Origin: Lactobacillus johnsonii ATCC 33200 | Lineage (GTDB): Bacteria > Bacillota > Bacilli > Lactobacillales > Lactobacillaceae | Length of the DNA stretch: 64,000 nucleotides | Assembly: GCF_000159355.1 (NCBI RefSeq) | Contig: NZ_GG670121.1 | Location: 270,358 to 334,357 of the forward strand | Reading direction: 5' to 3' | Part shown: piece after piece, positions 24,214 to 32,966 of the stretch | How positions within the stretch are numbered: position 1 is the first letter of the stretch | Layout of the letters: each line of letters opens with the position of its first letter | Translations under genes and position numbers: made by a program | The notes under the pieces: model-generated | Seen by the model: only the letters and a program-made list of their open reading frames with translations | Databases searched by the model: none | What the model was told of the DNA's origin: nothing

Positions 24214-26244
24214 TTATCTGTATCCCCATGCTTGGTTATTCAAACGACCAACTAAATAACCATATTGACCATTTGCACGTGGTTGTCTTAACCATACATA
24301 GTTACCAGAACGGTAGTATGCATCGTATTTAATTACAGTATTAATTGGTAAAGTTTCAATAATTGGGCTAGTAGTACTTGCACCAGTTCTTAAGTTAATT
24401 GCTCCACCAGTAATGAAAGTACCATTTTGCTTAGTCCAACTAGCATTGTTATTAGTATTTACTTGCTTAGGAGTAGTTTGTTGAACAGGCTTAGTTTCTG
24501 CTGGCTTACTTGCTGTTGCAGAACCTTCCTTGAACGTTCCCCATGCTTGACCATTGTTACGTCCTACTAAGTAACCATATTGACCATTTGCACGTGGTTG
24601 TCTCAACCATGTGTATTGACCAATTGTGCGGTAAGCATCATATTTAACTTCTGAATTAGCTGGTAATTCTGCAATTACTTTACTGTTAGTGCTTGCGCCA
24701 GTTCTTAAGTTAATTGCTCCACCGGTTACAAAGACACCGTTTTGTTTAGTCCAATCACTGTTTACGTTAGTATTTGTGCTTGGCTTTTCTGCTGGCTTAT
24801 TAGTATTAGTGTTTGGCTTAGCAGTAGTTGCAGAACCTTCTTTGAATGTTCCCCATGCTTGACCATTGTTACGTCCTACTAAGTAACCATATTGACCATT
24901 TGCACGTGGTTGTCTCAACCATGTGTATTGACCAATTGTGCGGTAAGCATCATATTTAACTTCTGAATTAGCTGGTAATTCTGCAATCACTTTACTGTTA
25001 GTGCTTGCGCCAGTTCTCAAATTAATTGCTCCACCAGTTACAAAGACACCGTTTTGCTTAGTCCAATCACTGTTTACGTTAGTGTTTGTGCTTGGCTTGT
25101 TAGTTGGTTGAGCTGGTTTATTATTGGTGTTAGTGTTTGGTTTAGCAGTATTGGTAGCACTTGCAGTTGTCTTAAAAGTACCCCAATCTTGACCATTTGC
25201 ACGTCCTACTAAGTAACCATATTGGTCATTAGCACGTGGTTGTCTCAACCATGTGTAGTTACCCTTAGTAGCGTAAGCATCATACTTAACTTCACTATTT
25301 GCTGGAAGTTGAGCAATAATACTACTACTAGTACTTGCACCAGTTCTTAAATTAATTGCACCACCAGTAGTAAAAGTACCATCTTGCTTAATCCAATTAG
25401 TTTCAGTTTCTGCTGGCTTATTAGTATTTGGTCTAGCAGGTGCTTGACTACTGCTTTGTCCGTTATTAGCATTTGAATTATTGGTATTAGTCTTGTTTGA
25501 AAGAGGAACTACATTAACATTTCCATCCACATTTTGACCGCGCCAATTTTGCGTATATTGCCAGATAGCCACATTATCCATTGATGGGAAGTAGTTGAAG
25601 TCAGGATTGTCTTCACGACCATTAGTCTTATACTTAGCTACCCATAAGGCATTTGGATACTTTTCAGAAATCTTATTAGTATCGACCTTATTCTTTAGTA
25701 ACCATTCACTAGAATAAAGCATTGGGTTGTATCCACCATCATGAACAGTATCCATGAAACTAGTGATTGCATTAGTATTAGCTGCAACACTGCCATTAGT
25801 ATTATTGTTAACGTCTTGTTCCCAATCAGTTGCTAAATATGAGCCTTGTGGTAAACCAGCTTGTTGTGCTGAATTAACTGCATAGTTTCCTTCTTGAACT
25901 GCTCGATTGCTGTCAGAGCCAAAATGAGTGTAGTGGTAACCCATAGTCATCATATTATTTTGTTCAGCACTCTGGATTTGACCTTGAGCATTAGGATTTT
26001 GATAATTTGTACCTTCAGATACTTTAACGACAGCAAATTGTGCCCCAGATTTTGCTTGTTGATTCAAGTTTGTACTTTGCCAACTTGAAACATCTATACC
26101 TGCAGAACGTGCAGGTACATTATCAGTTGCGGCTTGTGCTACTTGATGAGTTTTAGTAACACCCATCGGATCTACAATTGCTAAAGCTGTCATAGCACTA
26201 GCACAAGCTAATGCACTAATAAATTTCTTATTTGTTGAACGCAT
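24214..26244 (-). CDS. Secreted GH25 lysozyme with four C-terminal SH3-like wall-binding repeats
   Basis: A 676-residue exported muramidase. Signal peptide to about residue 39; GH25 domain at about 47-245 with Asp51 (GIDVSSWQ) and the catalytic pair Asp140/Glu142 (LATDWEQD); Asn/Thr/Pro-rich linkers; and four repeats of about 75 residues at 283-357, 393-468, 497-572 and 602-676, each beginning W(I/T)KQ and containing GGAINLRTGAS and WLRQPRA. These resemble bacterial SH3 domains that bind peptidoglycan. Repeats 2 and 3 are identical over about 86 residues including the linker. AGGAGG precedes the ATG. It probably acts on the cell's own wall, next to the GH73 gene. Confidence 0.92.
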   Translation of the reverse strand: MRSTNKKFISALACASAMTALAIVDPMGVTKTHQVAQAATDNVPARSAGIDVSSWQSTNLNQQAKSGAQFAVVKVSEGTNYQNPNAQGQIQSAEQNNMMTMGYHYTHFGSDSNRAVQEGNYAVNSAQQAGLPQGSYLATDWEQDVNNNTNGSVAANTNAITSFMDTVHDGGYNPMLYSSEWLLKNKVDTNKISEKYPNALWVAKYKTNGREDNPDFNYFPSMDNVAIWQYTQNWRGQNVDGNVNVVPLSNKTNTNNSNANNGQSSSQAPARPNTNKPAETETNWIKQDGTFTTGGAINLRTGASTSSSIIAQLPANSEVKYDAYATKGNYTWLRQPRANDQYGYLVGRANGQDWGTFKTTASATNTAKPNTNTNNKPAQPTNKPSTNTNVNSDWTKQNGVFVTGGAINLRTGASTNSKVIAELPANSEVKYDAYRTIGQYTWLRQPRANGQYGYLVGRNNGQAWGTFKEGSATTAKPNTNTNKPAEKPSTNTNVNSDWTKQNGVFVTGGAINLRTGASTNSKVIAELPANSEVKYDAYRTIGQYTWLRQPRANGQYGYLVGRNNGQAWGTFKEGSATASKPAETKPVQQTTPKQVNTNNNASWTKQNGTFITGGAINLRTGASTTSPIIETLPINTVIKYDAYYRSGNYVWLRQPRANGQYGYLVGRLNNQAWGYR
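24514..25086 (-). repeat. Near-identical direct repeat in the lysozyme gene
   Basis: Two copies of about 260 bases (24514-24774 and 24826-25086, period 312) encode the same 86 residues. The DNA is nearly identical too, pointing to recent duplication or gene conversion. Confidence 0.8.
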
Positions 26245-26298
26245 TAAAAAACTTCCTCCTCCAAAGAATTTTAATGAAACAATCTAATCTTTTATAAA

Positions 26299-28248
26299 TT
26301 AACGAACTAGTACTGACTTGGCAGATATCCATTGATTTCCACCAAGGTCGTACCAAGTTTGTCCGTTAACATTAGCTACACGAAAGTATCTCCAACTTGA
26401 ACCGTCTTTCAAGAACTTACCTGAAATTTGATCTTGGCCTGGAACACGCCATACTGGCACACCATAGTCTGGTTTAGAATTAATAGTCAATACACCAGAT
26501 TTTGCAGTGACTTGTGCTTCTTGAGTAGTATATTTTGCCATAATCCATTTACCATTACTAATTTCATAATATAAGTTGCCGCCGGCATATTTTGAAGCTA
26601 TAACTACGAACTCACTACCAACTTCAACTCGTTGGTCTAGCTTTTGACCATCTGGACCTGATAATACTTGCGTAGTCTTAGTTACTTTAACTAAAACAGT
26701 AGATGCACTCTTTGGAGCAGTATTAGTACTAATCCATTGGGTATCATAGTTATTATTTGCACCTGCTGTAGACACGGCGCTTTGGTAACTCTGTACTGGT
26801 GCAATATTTTCAACAACTGAAGCAGTTGGTTTTACAACAGTTTTAGCACTAGTAGTTACTGGAGCAGTCTTAACTTCCTTAACTTCAACCTTCTTAGGCT
26901 TTACTACTGGAGCTTCAACTACTTTAGCTAATTCTTTAGTTGAAACTACTGGAGTGTTCTTAACAGCTGGAGTTGTTTCTTTTTTCACAGTTTCAACTGG
27001 TTTTACCACTGGAGTTTCAGCTTTTTTAACTTCAGCTGCTTTAACAACTGGAGTGGTCTCCTTTTTTACAGTTTCAGTTGGTTTTACTACTGGAGTTTCA
27101 ACCTTTTTAACTGTATTAGTCGTCTTGTTTTCAGTAGTCTTTACTACTGGGATAGCAGTCTTAGTTTCTTTATTTTCAGCTTTAGGAGCTTCAACTTTTA
27201 CAGGGGTAGTCTTAGCTGGTTCAGCTTTAACAGCCTCTTTTTTAACTTCTTCTTTCTTAGCTGGAGTTGCTGCTAATGAAGTAGCTAATTGTTTAACTGG
27301 TTGAGCTGCCTTAGTTTCTGATTTAACCTTCAAAGTCGTAGTTTGGACTGGAGTCTTAACTGGTTGGCTAGCTTGGTTGTTAGTAGTGGTTGTAGTTTGC
27401 TTATTACTATTATTAGTATTAGCAGTGGCAGTGTTAGCAGTAGTGTTATTAGTAATTGGGCTAAATGCAAGTGCATTAATCCAGCCGTTACCAATAAATG
27501 CGCGCTTTACGCCGTTGTTATAAGTAATATACTTAGTAACATTTACGTTTTGACCAACTCTTGCAGTATCTACTTGTGTACCAACACTAGGATCAACTGG
27601 TGCACTCATAACTGGTGTTGTTTGTGCAACTGTACGATTTTCGTTAACAACTTGTGTAACGGGATCATATTTGTCAAAACCATTAGTTGCAATCACACTA
27701 TTAAGCGTCTTAGCATAATTTGGATCAGTAGCGTATTTACCTTGTAAACCATTTTGAGTTGCTTGAGCATAGTTATTTGAGTTTTCTACCCAAGTACCAG
27801 AGTAATAATTACCCATTTGGTTACGTAATAAAGCACCATTATCTTCAAATGATTCAGTATATGATGGATACTTTCTAAATCTGGCATTAGTAGTGTAGTA
27901 ACCACCATTACCGTATTCGCCAGTATTCATATTTACTGACTGACCGTTGTAAGAGCCTTTAATACCAAATAAGTTATTATTAGGTTCTTGAGCCAAACTT
28001 GATTGACCCCAAGCTGATTCAACTGTTGCTTGAGCAAGCATAACTGAAGTATAAGTACCATACTTAGATGATGCGGTAGTAGCAGCTGGAATAGCTTTAT
28101 CTAAAAATTCTTGTTGATAGGTTGCAGCTTGAACAGTACCTTCACCAGTTTTTAAAGGATTATCTGGTTTAAGGTTGTTGGTAACTGATATACCGGCAGT
28201 GGTTATAAGTGCCGCGGTAGCAATACCAGTGAATGTTCGTTTTTTCAT
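26299..28248 (-). CDS. Secreted GH73 N-acetylglucosaminidase autolysin
   Basis: A 649-residue exported hydrolase. Signal region to about residue 42; GH73 glucosaminidase domain at about 45-205 with the catalytic Glu in AQATVESAWG and the motifs NNLFGIKG, YYTTNARFRKYPSYTES and YATDPNYAKTLN. A short beta module (YITYNNGVKRAFIGNGW) follows, then a long Lys/Pro/Val/Thr-rich region with repeated PVVKP.ETVKKETTP units. C-terminal strand-rich modules from about 510 resemble wall-attachment domains of Lactobacillus (SLAP-like). It cleaves between GlcNAc and MurNAc, typically for cell separation. The ATG follows AAGGAG by eight bases. Confidence 0.9.
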   Translation of the reverse strand: MKKRTFTGIATAALITTAGISVTNNLKPDNPLKTGEGTVQAATYQQEFLDKAIPAATTASSKYGTYTSVMLAQATVESAWGQSSLAQEPNNNLFGIKGSYNGQSVNMNTGEYGNGGYYTTNARFRKYPSYTESFEDNGALLRNQMGNYYSGTWVENSNNYAQATQNGLQGKYATDPNYAKTLNSVIATNGFDKYDPVTQVVNENRTVAQTTPVMSAPVDPSVGTQVDTARVGQNVNVTKYITYNNGVKRAFIGNGWINALAFSPITNNTTANTATANTNNSNKQTTTTTNNQASQPVKTPVQTTTLKVKSETKAAQPVKQLATSLAATPAKKEEVKKEAVKAEPAKTTPVKVEAPKAENKETKTAIPVVKTTENKTTNTVKKVETPVVKPTETVKKETTPVVKAAEVKKAETPVVKPVETVKKETTPAVKNTPVVSTKELAKVVEAPVVKPKKVEVKEVKTAPVTTSAKTVVKPTASVVENIAPVQSYQSAVSTAGANNNYDTQWISTNTAPKSASTVLVKVTKTTQVLSGPDGQKLDQRVEVGSEFVVIASKYAGGNLYYEISNGKWIMAKYTTQEAQVTAKSGVLTINSKPDYGVPVWRVPGQDQISGKFLKDGSSWRYFRVANVNGQTWYDLGGNQWISAKSVLVR

Positions 28249-28371
28249 CACTTAAACTCCTTCCAATTTACATACACCCTTTATTGTAGTTTGGCAAGTT
28301 GCCAGATACAACCGAACAAACATTCTGAAATAAAAAAGTAACCTAAATTACATACTTTCATCTCAAAATAA

Positions 28372-28399
28372 AAAGAGTAATGCCGAAGCATTACCCTTT
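28372..28399 (-). terminator. Terminator of the DUF2922 gene
   Basis: A stem GTAATGC/GCATTAC with a CGAA tetraloop (28377-28394) and a T run on the minus strand, about 55 bases past the stop. Confidence 0.75.
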
Positions 28400-28451
28400 T
28401 AAGAGTTTATTTAATAACTTAATCAAGTTTCTTATCTCAAAAAATATCGTC

Positions 28452-28691
28452 CTAATTCTTTTCACTATCATCAAACACAGAAGTAACTGTACGTTCAACA
28501 TATTGAGCAGATAAAGGAGTCTGATATTGATCAACTTCTTTCTTTGCAAATAAGTTAGCTTCACACATTTTGTTCATAGCATCCTTAACTTCATTTTCAG
28601 TCAAGTTTTCTGCTGCATCAGGTAAAGATAGATTTACTTTCTTATTTTTAGCATTCTTAAATGTAAGTCTTAATGTTTTAGTAGTAGTCAT
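28452..28691 (-). CDS. DUF2922-family small protein
   Basis: A 79-residue protein matching the DUF2922 pattern: TKTLRLTFKNAKNKKVNLSL at the start, written here only to its limit, a middle LTENEVKDAMNKM and YVERTVTSVFD at the end. The function of the family is unknown. It follows the DUF1659-like gene by 40 bases; small proteins of these two types are commonly paired in Firmicutes. No signal peptide or membrane segment is visible. Confidence 0.75.
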   Translation of the reverse strand: MTTTKTLRLTFKNAKNKKVNLSLPDAAENLTENEVKDAMNKMCEANLFAKKEVDQYQTPLSAQYVERTVTSVFDDSEKN

Positions 28692-28731
28692 TTTTTATTT
28701 CCCCTAAATTTTCTTTATTTATGTGTTTTTC

Positions 28732-28941
28732 TTAAGCTTGAATATTTGAATACGAAATTAGTCTAGCAGTTTTAATACCATCGTCTTTTTGTAACTTAGA
28801 CATGGCATTTTCCACCTTCATTACTTCTTCAGCACTAGCTTGCTTCTTGACATTTTTTAAAATTCTACTTTTCTTACCCTTGCTATATTTTTCACCCGCA
28901 AAAGTAAATTGAACTGATTGATCTTTTAAAATAAATTCCAT
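28732..28941 (-). CDS. DUF1659-like small protein
   Basis: A 69-residue, strongly basic protein (MEFILKDQSVQFTF then KYSKGKKSRILKNVKKQAS) whose shape and position before a DUF2922 gene suggest the DUF1659 group. The function is unknown. I use the ATG at 28941 with AGAGGT six bases upstream; a longer in-frame start exists but has no ribosome site. It is transcribed away from the lipoprotein at 29120. Confidence 0.65.
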   Translation of the reverse strand: MEFILKDQSVQFTFAGEKYSKGKKSRILKNVKKQASAEEVMKVENAMSKLQKDDGIKTARLISYSNIQA

Positions 28942-29074
28942 TTTTATACCTCTAATAATCAAACTGATAATTAATTTTTTGTAAGTCAGCACCGGTGAAT
29001 TGCCTTACACTATTACTAACGATTTATCTCAAAAAATTGTGCCACTTTTTCAACAAATTTTTCATACGTGAATT

Positions 29075-29083
29075 TGGTATAAT
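29075..29083 (+). promoter_or_regulatory. Extended -10 promoter of the 29120 lipoprotein gene
   Basis: TGGTATAAT, an extended -10 box with weak -35, 37 bases before the start; AGGAGG at 29109-29114 is the ribosome site. Confidence 0.55.
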
Positions 29084-29119
29084 TTAAGTAAGATAAATTC
29101 ATTTTTATAGGAGGAAAAA

Positions 29120-30175
29120 ATGATGAAACGATCAAAAATCGGAGTTGCCATTACGGCATTCTTCATTACCTTTTTAGCAGTTGGATGTTCAAACACATCA
29201 TCAAATAATTCATCTAATAGTGGTTTCGACAAGTACACCACCTATATGAATCAAGGAAAAGATGCTGCTTCTAGTCAAAAATATGAAACAGCTGAAGAAA
29301 AATTTGAAGATGCACATGATGTAAAAGCTACTTCTGAATCAAAAGCTTATGCAGATCAAGCTGGCGACATGAAGGATGCTCAAGAAGAAGTTAGAGAATA
29401 TGAATTTAAAGATGCCTTAGGTGAATTAGATAAAGCAGCCAACAAGACTAACGGCTACTCAGTAATGACTAAGCAAGCTTCTAAACTCTACAAGACAATT
29501 GACAACGTTCAAGATCATATCACTAATGATATTAACCCATTATACAAACAGGCTAAACTAAGCTACAGAGATGGTGACTACCAAGCAGCAGTTAAATCTT
29601 GCGACCAAATTTTAGATTTACCTTACATTAATAGTAAGTATTATAAGAAGGTAAAGAAGAACGTTAAACATTTACGCAAAGTTGCTAATGCAAAATTAAA
29701 TGGCGAAAATGTTAACGATGACATTGACACTGATAACTTAGATGCTAATGATGACGATGAAGTTACTACTTCAAACAAGCAAACTTCTAACTCATCAAAC
29801 AGTAGTAATACTGACAACAACACTAGTTCTAACTCTAACAATAGTTCAAGCAATTCAAATAGTTCAAACTCTCAAGACAATAGTGCTGCAAGCCAAAAAT
29901 CTAGTGCAACAAGCTCAAGCAACAACACTGCAGCTAATAACAACAATTCAAATACTAATTCTTCATCAACTTCAAGTAGCGATAGTATGATGATCGATGG
30001 TCAAACAGTTACTGGCAGAGTAATTTCTCAAACTCGTAATCAATTAAGTTCAATTGGTGTTGATACTAGTTCATGGTCTGACCAAAAAGTTGTTGACTTC
30101 ATGAGATCAGCTGCTAATAGTGGCCATACTACAATTGATTCTTACACCAAACAAGATGTAGAAAACTTTAAATAA
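29120..30175 (+). CDS. Asn/Ser-rich lipoprotein with TPR-like helical region
   Basis: A 351-residue protein with a lipobox (FLAVGC, Cys at 23). Residues about 38-190 are helical and repeat a TPR-like pattern (YMNQGKDAASSQKYETAEEKF, shown to its first part; YKQAKLSYRDGDYQAAVKSC). An acidic patch (DDIDTDNLDANDDDE) and a long Ser/Asn/Thr linker follow. The C-terminal 60 residues (GRVISQTRNQLSSIGVDTSS) form a small helical domain. The layout suggests a membrane-tethered scaffold spanning the wall. No enzyme motif is seen and I do not recognise the family. Confidence 0.75.
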   Translation: MMKRSKIGVAITAFFITFLAVGCSNTSSNNSSNSGFDKYTTYMNQGKDAASSQKYETAEEKFEDAHDVKATSESKAYADQAGDMKDAQEEVREYEFKDALGELDKAANKTNGYSVMTKQASKLYKTIDNVQDHITNDINPLYKQAKLSYRDGDYQAAVKSCDQILDLPYINSKYYKKVKKNVKHLRKVANAKLNGENVNDDIDTDNLDANDDDEVTTSNKQTSNSSNSSNTDNNTSSNSNNSSSNSNSSNSQDNSAASQKSSATSSSNNTAANNNNSNTNSSSTSSSDSMMIDGQTVTGRVISQTRNQLSSIGVDTSSWSDQKVVDFMRSAANSGHTTIDSYTKQDVENFK

Positions 30176-30261
30176 GACCTATAAAATTTGCTTTTGATTG
30201 TAATTCAATGTAAGATTATATTGAATTTTTGTACAGCTAGACAGTAAAGGAGCTCTTAACT

Positions 30262-30681
30262 TTGACTGAAGACAAGAAGAACACCGAAGAAACTCAAGAA
30301 AAAGAAGAATTTGAAGTATTTATGCCAGAGGCAAATCGTGTAGAAATGCCAGCTACTGAATTTAAAGAACAACCAGATTACTTAAAGACATTTGCTAACT
30401 TCTATATTTCAAAATTTGACGAAAGCGATCTTGAAATTATGGATGTTTACGATGGTAATCATGATGTTATTGAAATTAATACATACTTAACTAACAATAT
30501 GGCTTTCAGCCGTCAAAATTTAGTTAAACACGTATTAAATATCCATGCAAATCGTTTCTTGGATATGCTTAACAACATCCAAAAGCAAACTGGTGTAGAT
30601 CCACAAAATATGAAAACTTACGAAGATTGGGAAAAATGGTACACTGATCGTCGTAACGAAATTAAGCAAACTCTTTCATAA
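30262..30681 (+). CDS. Unknown acidic cytosolic protein
   Basis: A 139-residue protein with a very acidic N-terminus (TEDKKNTEETQEKEEFEVF) and a compact helical body (YLKTFANFYISKFDESDLE, QNLVKHVLNIHANRFLDML). No signal, membrane segment or catalytic motif is visible. The start is TTG with AAAGGAG 11 bases upstream. It lies between the lipoprotein gene and kup with its own terminator at 30741. Conserved-looking composition and codon use suggest a real gene, but no role can be assigned. Confidence 0.65.
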   Translation: MTEDKKNTEETQEKEEFEVFMPEANRVEMPATEFKEQPDYLKTFANFYISKFDESDLEIMDVYDGNHDVIEINTYLTNNMAFSRQNLVKHVLNIHANRFLDMLNNIQKQTGVDPQNMKTYEDWEKWYTDRRNEIKQTLS

Positions 30682-30740
30682 AAAAATCACAAATTATTAG
30701 TTGCATATTGAATCCTAAAGGAACAAAATAGTGCTAGTAA

Positions 30741-30772
30741 AAAGAATGTATTGTTTTAATACATTCTTTTTT
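30741..30772 (+). terminator. Terminator after the 30262 gene
   Basis: A 12-bp stem AAAGAATGTATT/AATACATTCTTT with a short loop and a T run. Confidence 0.85.
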
Positions 30773-30819
30773 ATTTATCTAAAATGTCATTATGTTTTAT
30801 TTTATTAGGAAATTTTAAT

Positions 30820-32817
30820 ATGAATAATGGTGTACGAAAAAAGGTCACTCTAGCTGGCCTTTTAGTTTCAATTGGAATCGTCTATGGCGATATTGGTACA
30901 AGTCCTCTCTATGTTATGAAGGCAATTGTGAATGAAAATGGAGGAATTGCTAGTGTTAACAGAGAATATATAGTCGGATCTATCTCTCTTATTCTTTGGA
31001 CAATAACTCTTTTAACAACAGTTAAGTATGTTCTAATTGCTCTTAAAGCGACTAACCATGGTGAGGGTGGTATTTTTTCACTTTATGCTTTAGTTAGAAA
31101 AAAGGCCAAATGGTTAGTTCTTCCTGCTTTAATTGGTGGAGCTGCCTTGCTTGCAGATGGCACACTGACACCTGCAGTTACTGTCACGACAGCAATTGAA
31201 GGTCTTAAAAACATGAGATTTGGCAATGATATTCCCGTTCCTAATCAAAAAAGTGTTCTTATTATTACCATCATCATTCTTTTATTTTTATTTTCCATCC
31301 AAAGAATGGGAACTAGTATAATTGGAAAAACTTTTGGGCCAATTATGCTTATCTGGTTTACTTTTTTAGGTTTAACTGGTGCTATGAACCTAAGTCATGA
31401 CTTGTCGCTCCTTGAGGCTCTCAACCCTGTGTTAGCAGTCAAAATTTTGTTTAGCCCAGCAAATAAGGTTGGTGTCTTAATCCTAGGAGCTGTCTTTTTA
31501 GCAACTACAGGGGCAGAAGCACTTTATTCAGACGTAGGCCACGTAGGAAAAGGCAATATCATGGCTTCTTGGCCTTACGTCTTTATTTGTCTAGCTTTGA
31601 ACTATCTTGGTCAAGGAGTATGGATTTTAGAAAATCCCAACTATCATGCTGGTAATACCGACTTTAATCCTTTCTTTGAAGCTCTTCCAAGTCAGTGGAA
31701 ATTTTTTGCCATCATTTTAGCTACCTTAGCAGCCATTATCGCTTCTCAGGCTCTAATTACCGGATCTTTTACATTAGTTTCAGAAGCAAGTGGCTTAAAA
31801 TTTTTACCAAGGATGAAAATTATCTATCCCTCCACTGAACAAGGACAGATCTTCATTCCTTCTATTAATAAAATGCTATGCGTTGCTACAATCGGAATTG
31901 TCTTTTTATTTAAGACATCAGAACACATGGAGGCAGCTTACGGGTTAGCAATTACGGTCACCATGTTAATGACAACAATCTTACTTTTTGAGTACCTATC
32001 TCTAAAAAAAGTTAACATCTTGTTACGCTTAGTTTTTCTATTTTTGTTCGGTGCAATTGAAAGTATGTTTTTAATTTCCAGTTTAGCTAAGTTTTTACAT
32101 GGCGGTTATGTAACAGTAATTATTGCTGCCTTTATCGGTGCAATTATGTATATTTGGTATTTTGGTAACAAAGTTCGTGATAGACGCGAAGCTAAAAATG
32201 CTTACGTGCGTTTAGACGAATACATTTCTATGCTAAGTAATTTAAGTCATGATGATAGTGTACCCTTATATGCAACAAATTTAGTTTATATGGCTAAGGT
32301 TAAGTACAATAAGTTTATCAAGCGCGATATACTCTACTCAATTTTAGACAAACGTCCAAAACGGACCCATGCATATTGGTTTGTCACTGTTAATGTAACT
32401 AACGAACCCTTTACCGCCGAATATGCAATCAATACTTACGGCACAAAAAACGTGATTAACGTTCAACTATATTTAGGTTTTAAGCAACAGCAAAAAGTTA
32501 ATGTTTATCTACGACAAATAGTTCACGATCTAATTAAAGATGGTACAATCGAATCTCAGCCACAAGAATACACCACGACTCCCGGTCGTGACGTTGGAGA
32601 TTTTAAATTTGTAATTGTAAATGATGTGATTAGTCCACAAACTCAATTAAATACTTATGAAAAGTGGTTAGTTGAAAGTCGTGTCTGGCTTCAAAATTTA
32701 TCTTCTAATCCTGCTGTTTGGTTTGGATTAGAATATGCTGATACAGTAGTTGAACGAGTTCCATTAATCCTAGGCTCACAAAATATTAAATCAATTCAAA
32801 GAACTAAATTGAAATAA
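30820..32817 (+). CDS. kup1: Kup-family potassium uptake protein, copy 1
   Basis: A 665-residue potassium/proton symporter. The Kup N-terminal signature GIVYGDIGTSPLYVMK is present, followed by about 12 membrane helices (GGAALLADGTLTPAVTVTTA, FLATTGAEALYSDVGHVGKG, shown in part) and a cytoplasmic C-terminal domain from about residue 450 (YVRLDEYISML, YTTTPGRDVGDFKF). I start at ATG 30820 with AGGAAA upstream; the longer in-frame start has no ribosome site. It is followed by a terminator and then a close paralogue, so each copy has its own control. Confidence 0.95.
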   Translation: MNNGVRKKVTLAGLLVSIGIVYGDIGTSPLYVMKAIVNENGGIASVNREYIVGSISLILWTITLLTTVKYVLIALKATNHGEGGIFSLYALVRKKAKWLVLPALIGGAALLADGTLTPAVTVTTAIEGLKNMRFGNDIPVPNQKSVLIITIIILLFLFSIQRMGTSIIGKTFGPIMLIWFTFLGLTGAMNLSHDLSLLEALNPVLAVKILFSPANKVGVLILGAVFLATTGAEALYSDVGHVGKGNIMASWPYVFICLALNYLGQGVWILENPNYHAGNTDFNPFFEALPSQWKFFAIILATLAAIIASQALITGSFTLVSEASGLKFLPRMKIIYPSTEQGQIFIPSINKMLCVATIGIVFLFKTSEHMEAAYGLAITVTMLMTTILLFEYLSLKKVNILLRLVFLFLFGAIESMFLISSLAKFLHGGYVTVIIAAFIGAIMYIWYFGNKVRDRREAKNAYVRLDEYISMLSNLSHDDSVPLYATNLVYMAKVKYNKFIKRDILYSILDKRPKRTHAYWFVTVNVTNEPFTAEYAINTYGTKNVINVQLYLGFKQQQKVNVYLRQIVHDLIKDGTIESQPQEYTTTPGRDVGDFKFVIVNDVISPQTQLNTYEKWLVESRVWLQNLSSNPAVWFGLEYADTVVERVPLILGSQNIKSIQRTKLK

Positions 32818-32885
32818 ATATTTTTAATTAATCGCTTGCAGATACTTGCAACTCTTGCGCAAATAGATGAAAATAGATATGTTTA

Positions 32886-32917
32886 AAAAAAAGAATGTCT
32901 TTTCGGCATTCTTTTTT
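32886..32917 (+). terminator. kup1 terminator
   Basis: A stem AAGAATG/CATTCTT extended by flanking A/T pairs, ending in a T run, about 70 bases past the kup1 stop. Confidence 0.75.
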
Positions 32918-32966
32918 ACGTTATTGAATATTTAGCTATTTGGCTATTTATTGGGAGAATATAATA

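Noticed and set aside
24214-25390. Regularly spaced repeats that might suggest a CRISPR or satellite array
   Set aside because: They are protein-domain repeats of about 75 codons kept in frame within the lysozyme gene.
26954-27304. Long open frame opposite the GH73 gene
   Set aside because: Same cause: complement of the Pro/Val/Thr/Lys repeat region, no start signals.
30682-30819. c-di-AMP riboswitch before kup1
   Set aside because: The leader is too short and contains only the upstream gene's terminator; no complex fold is visible.
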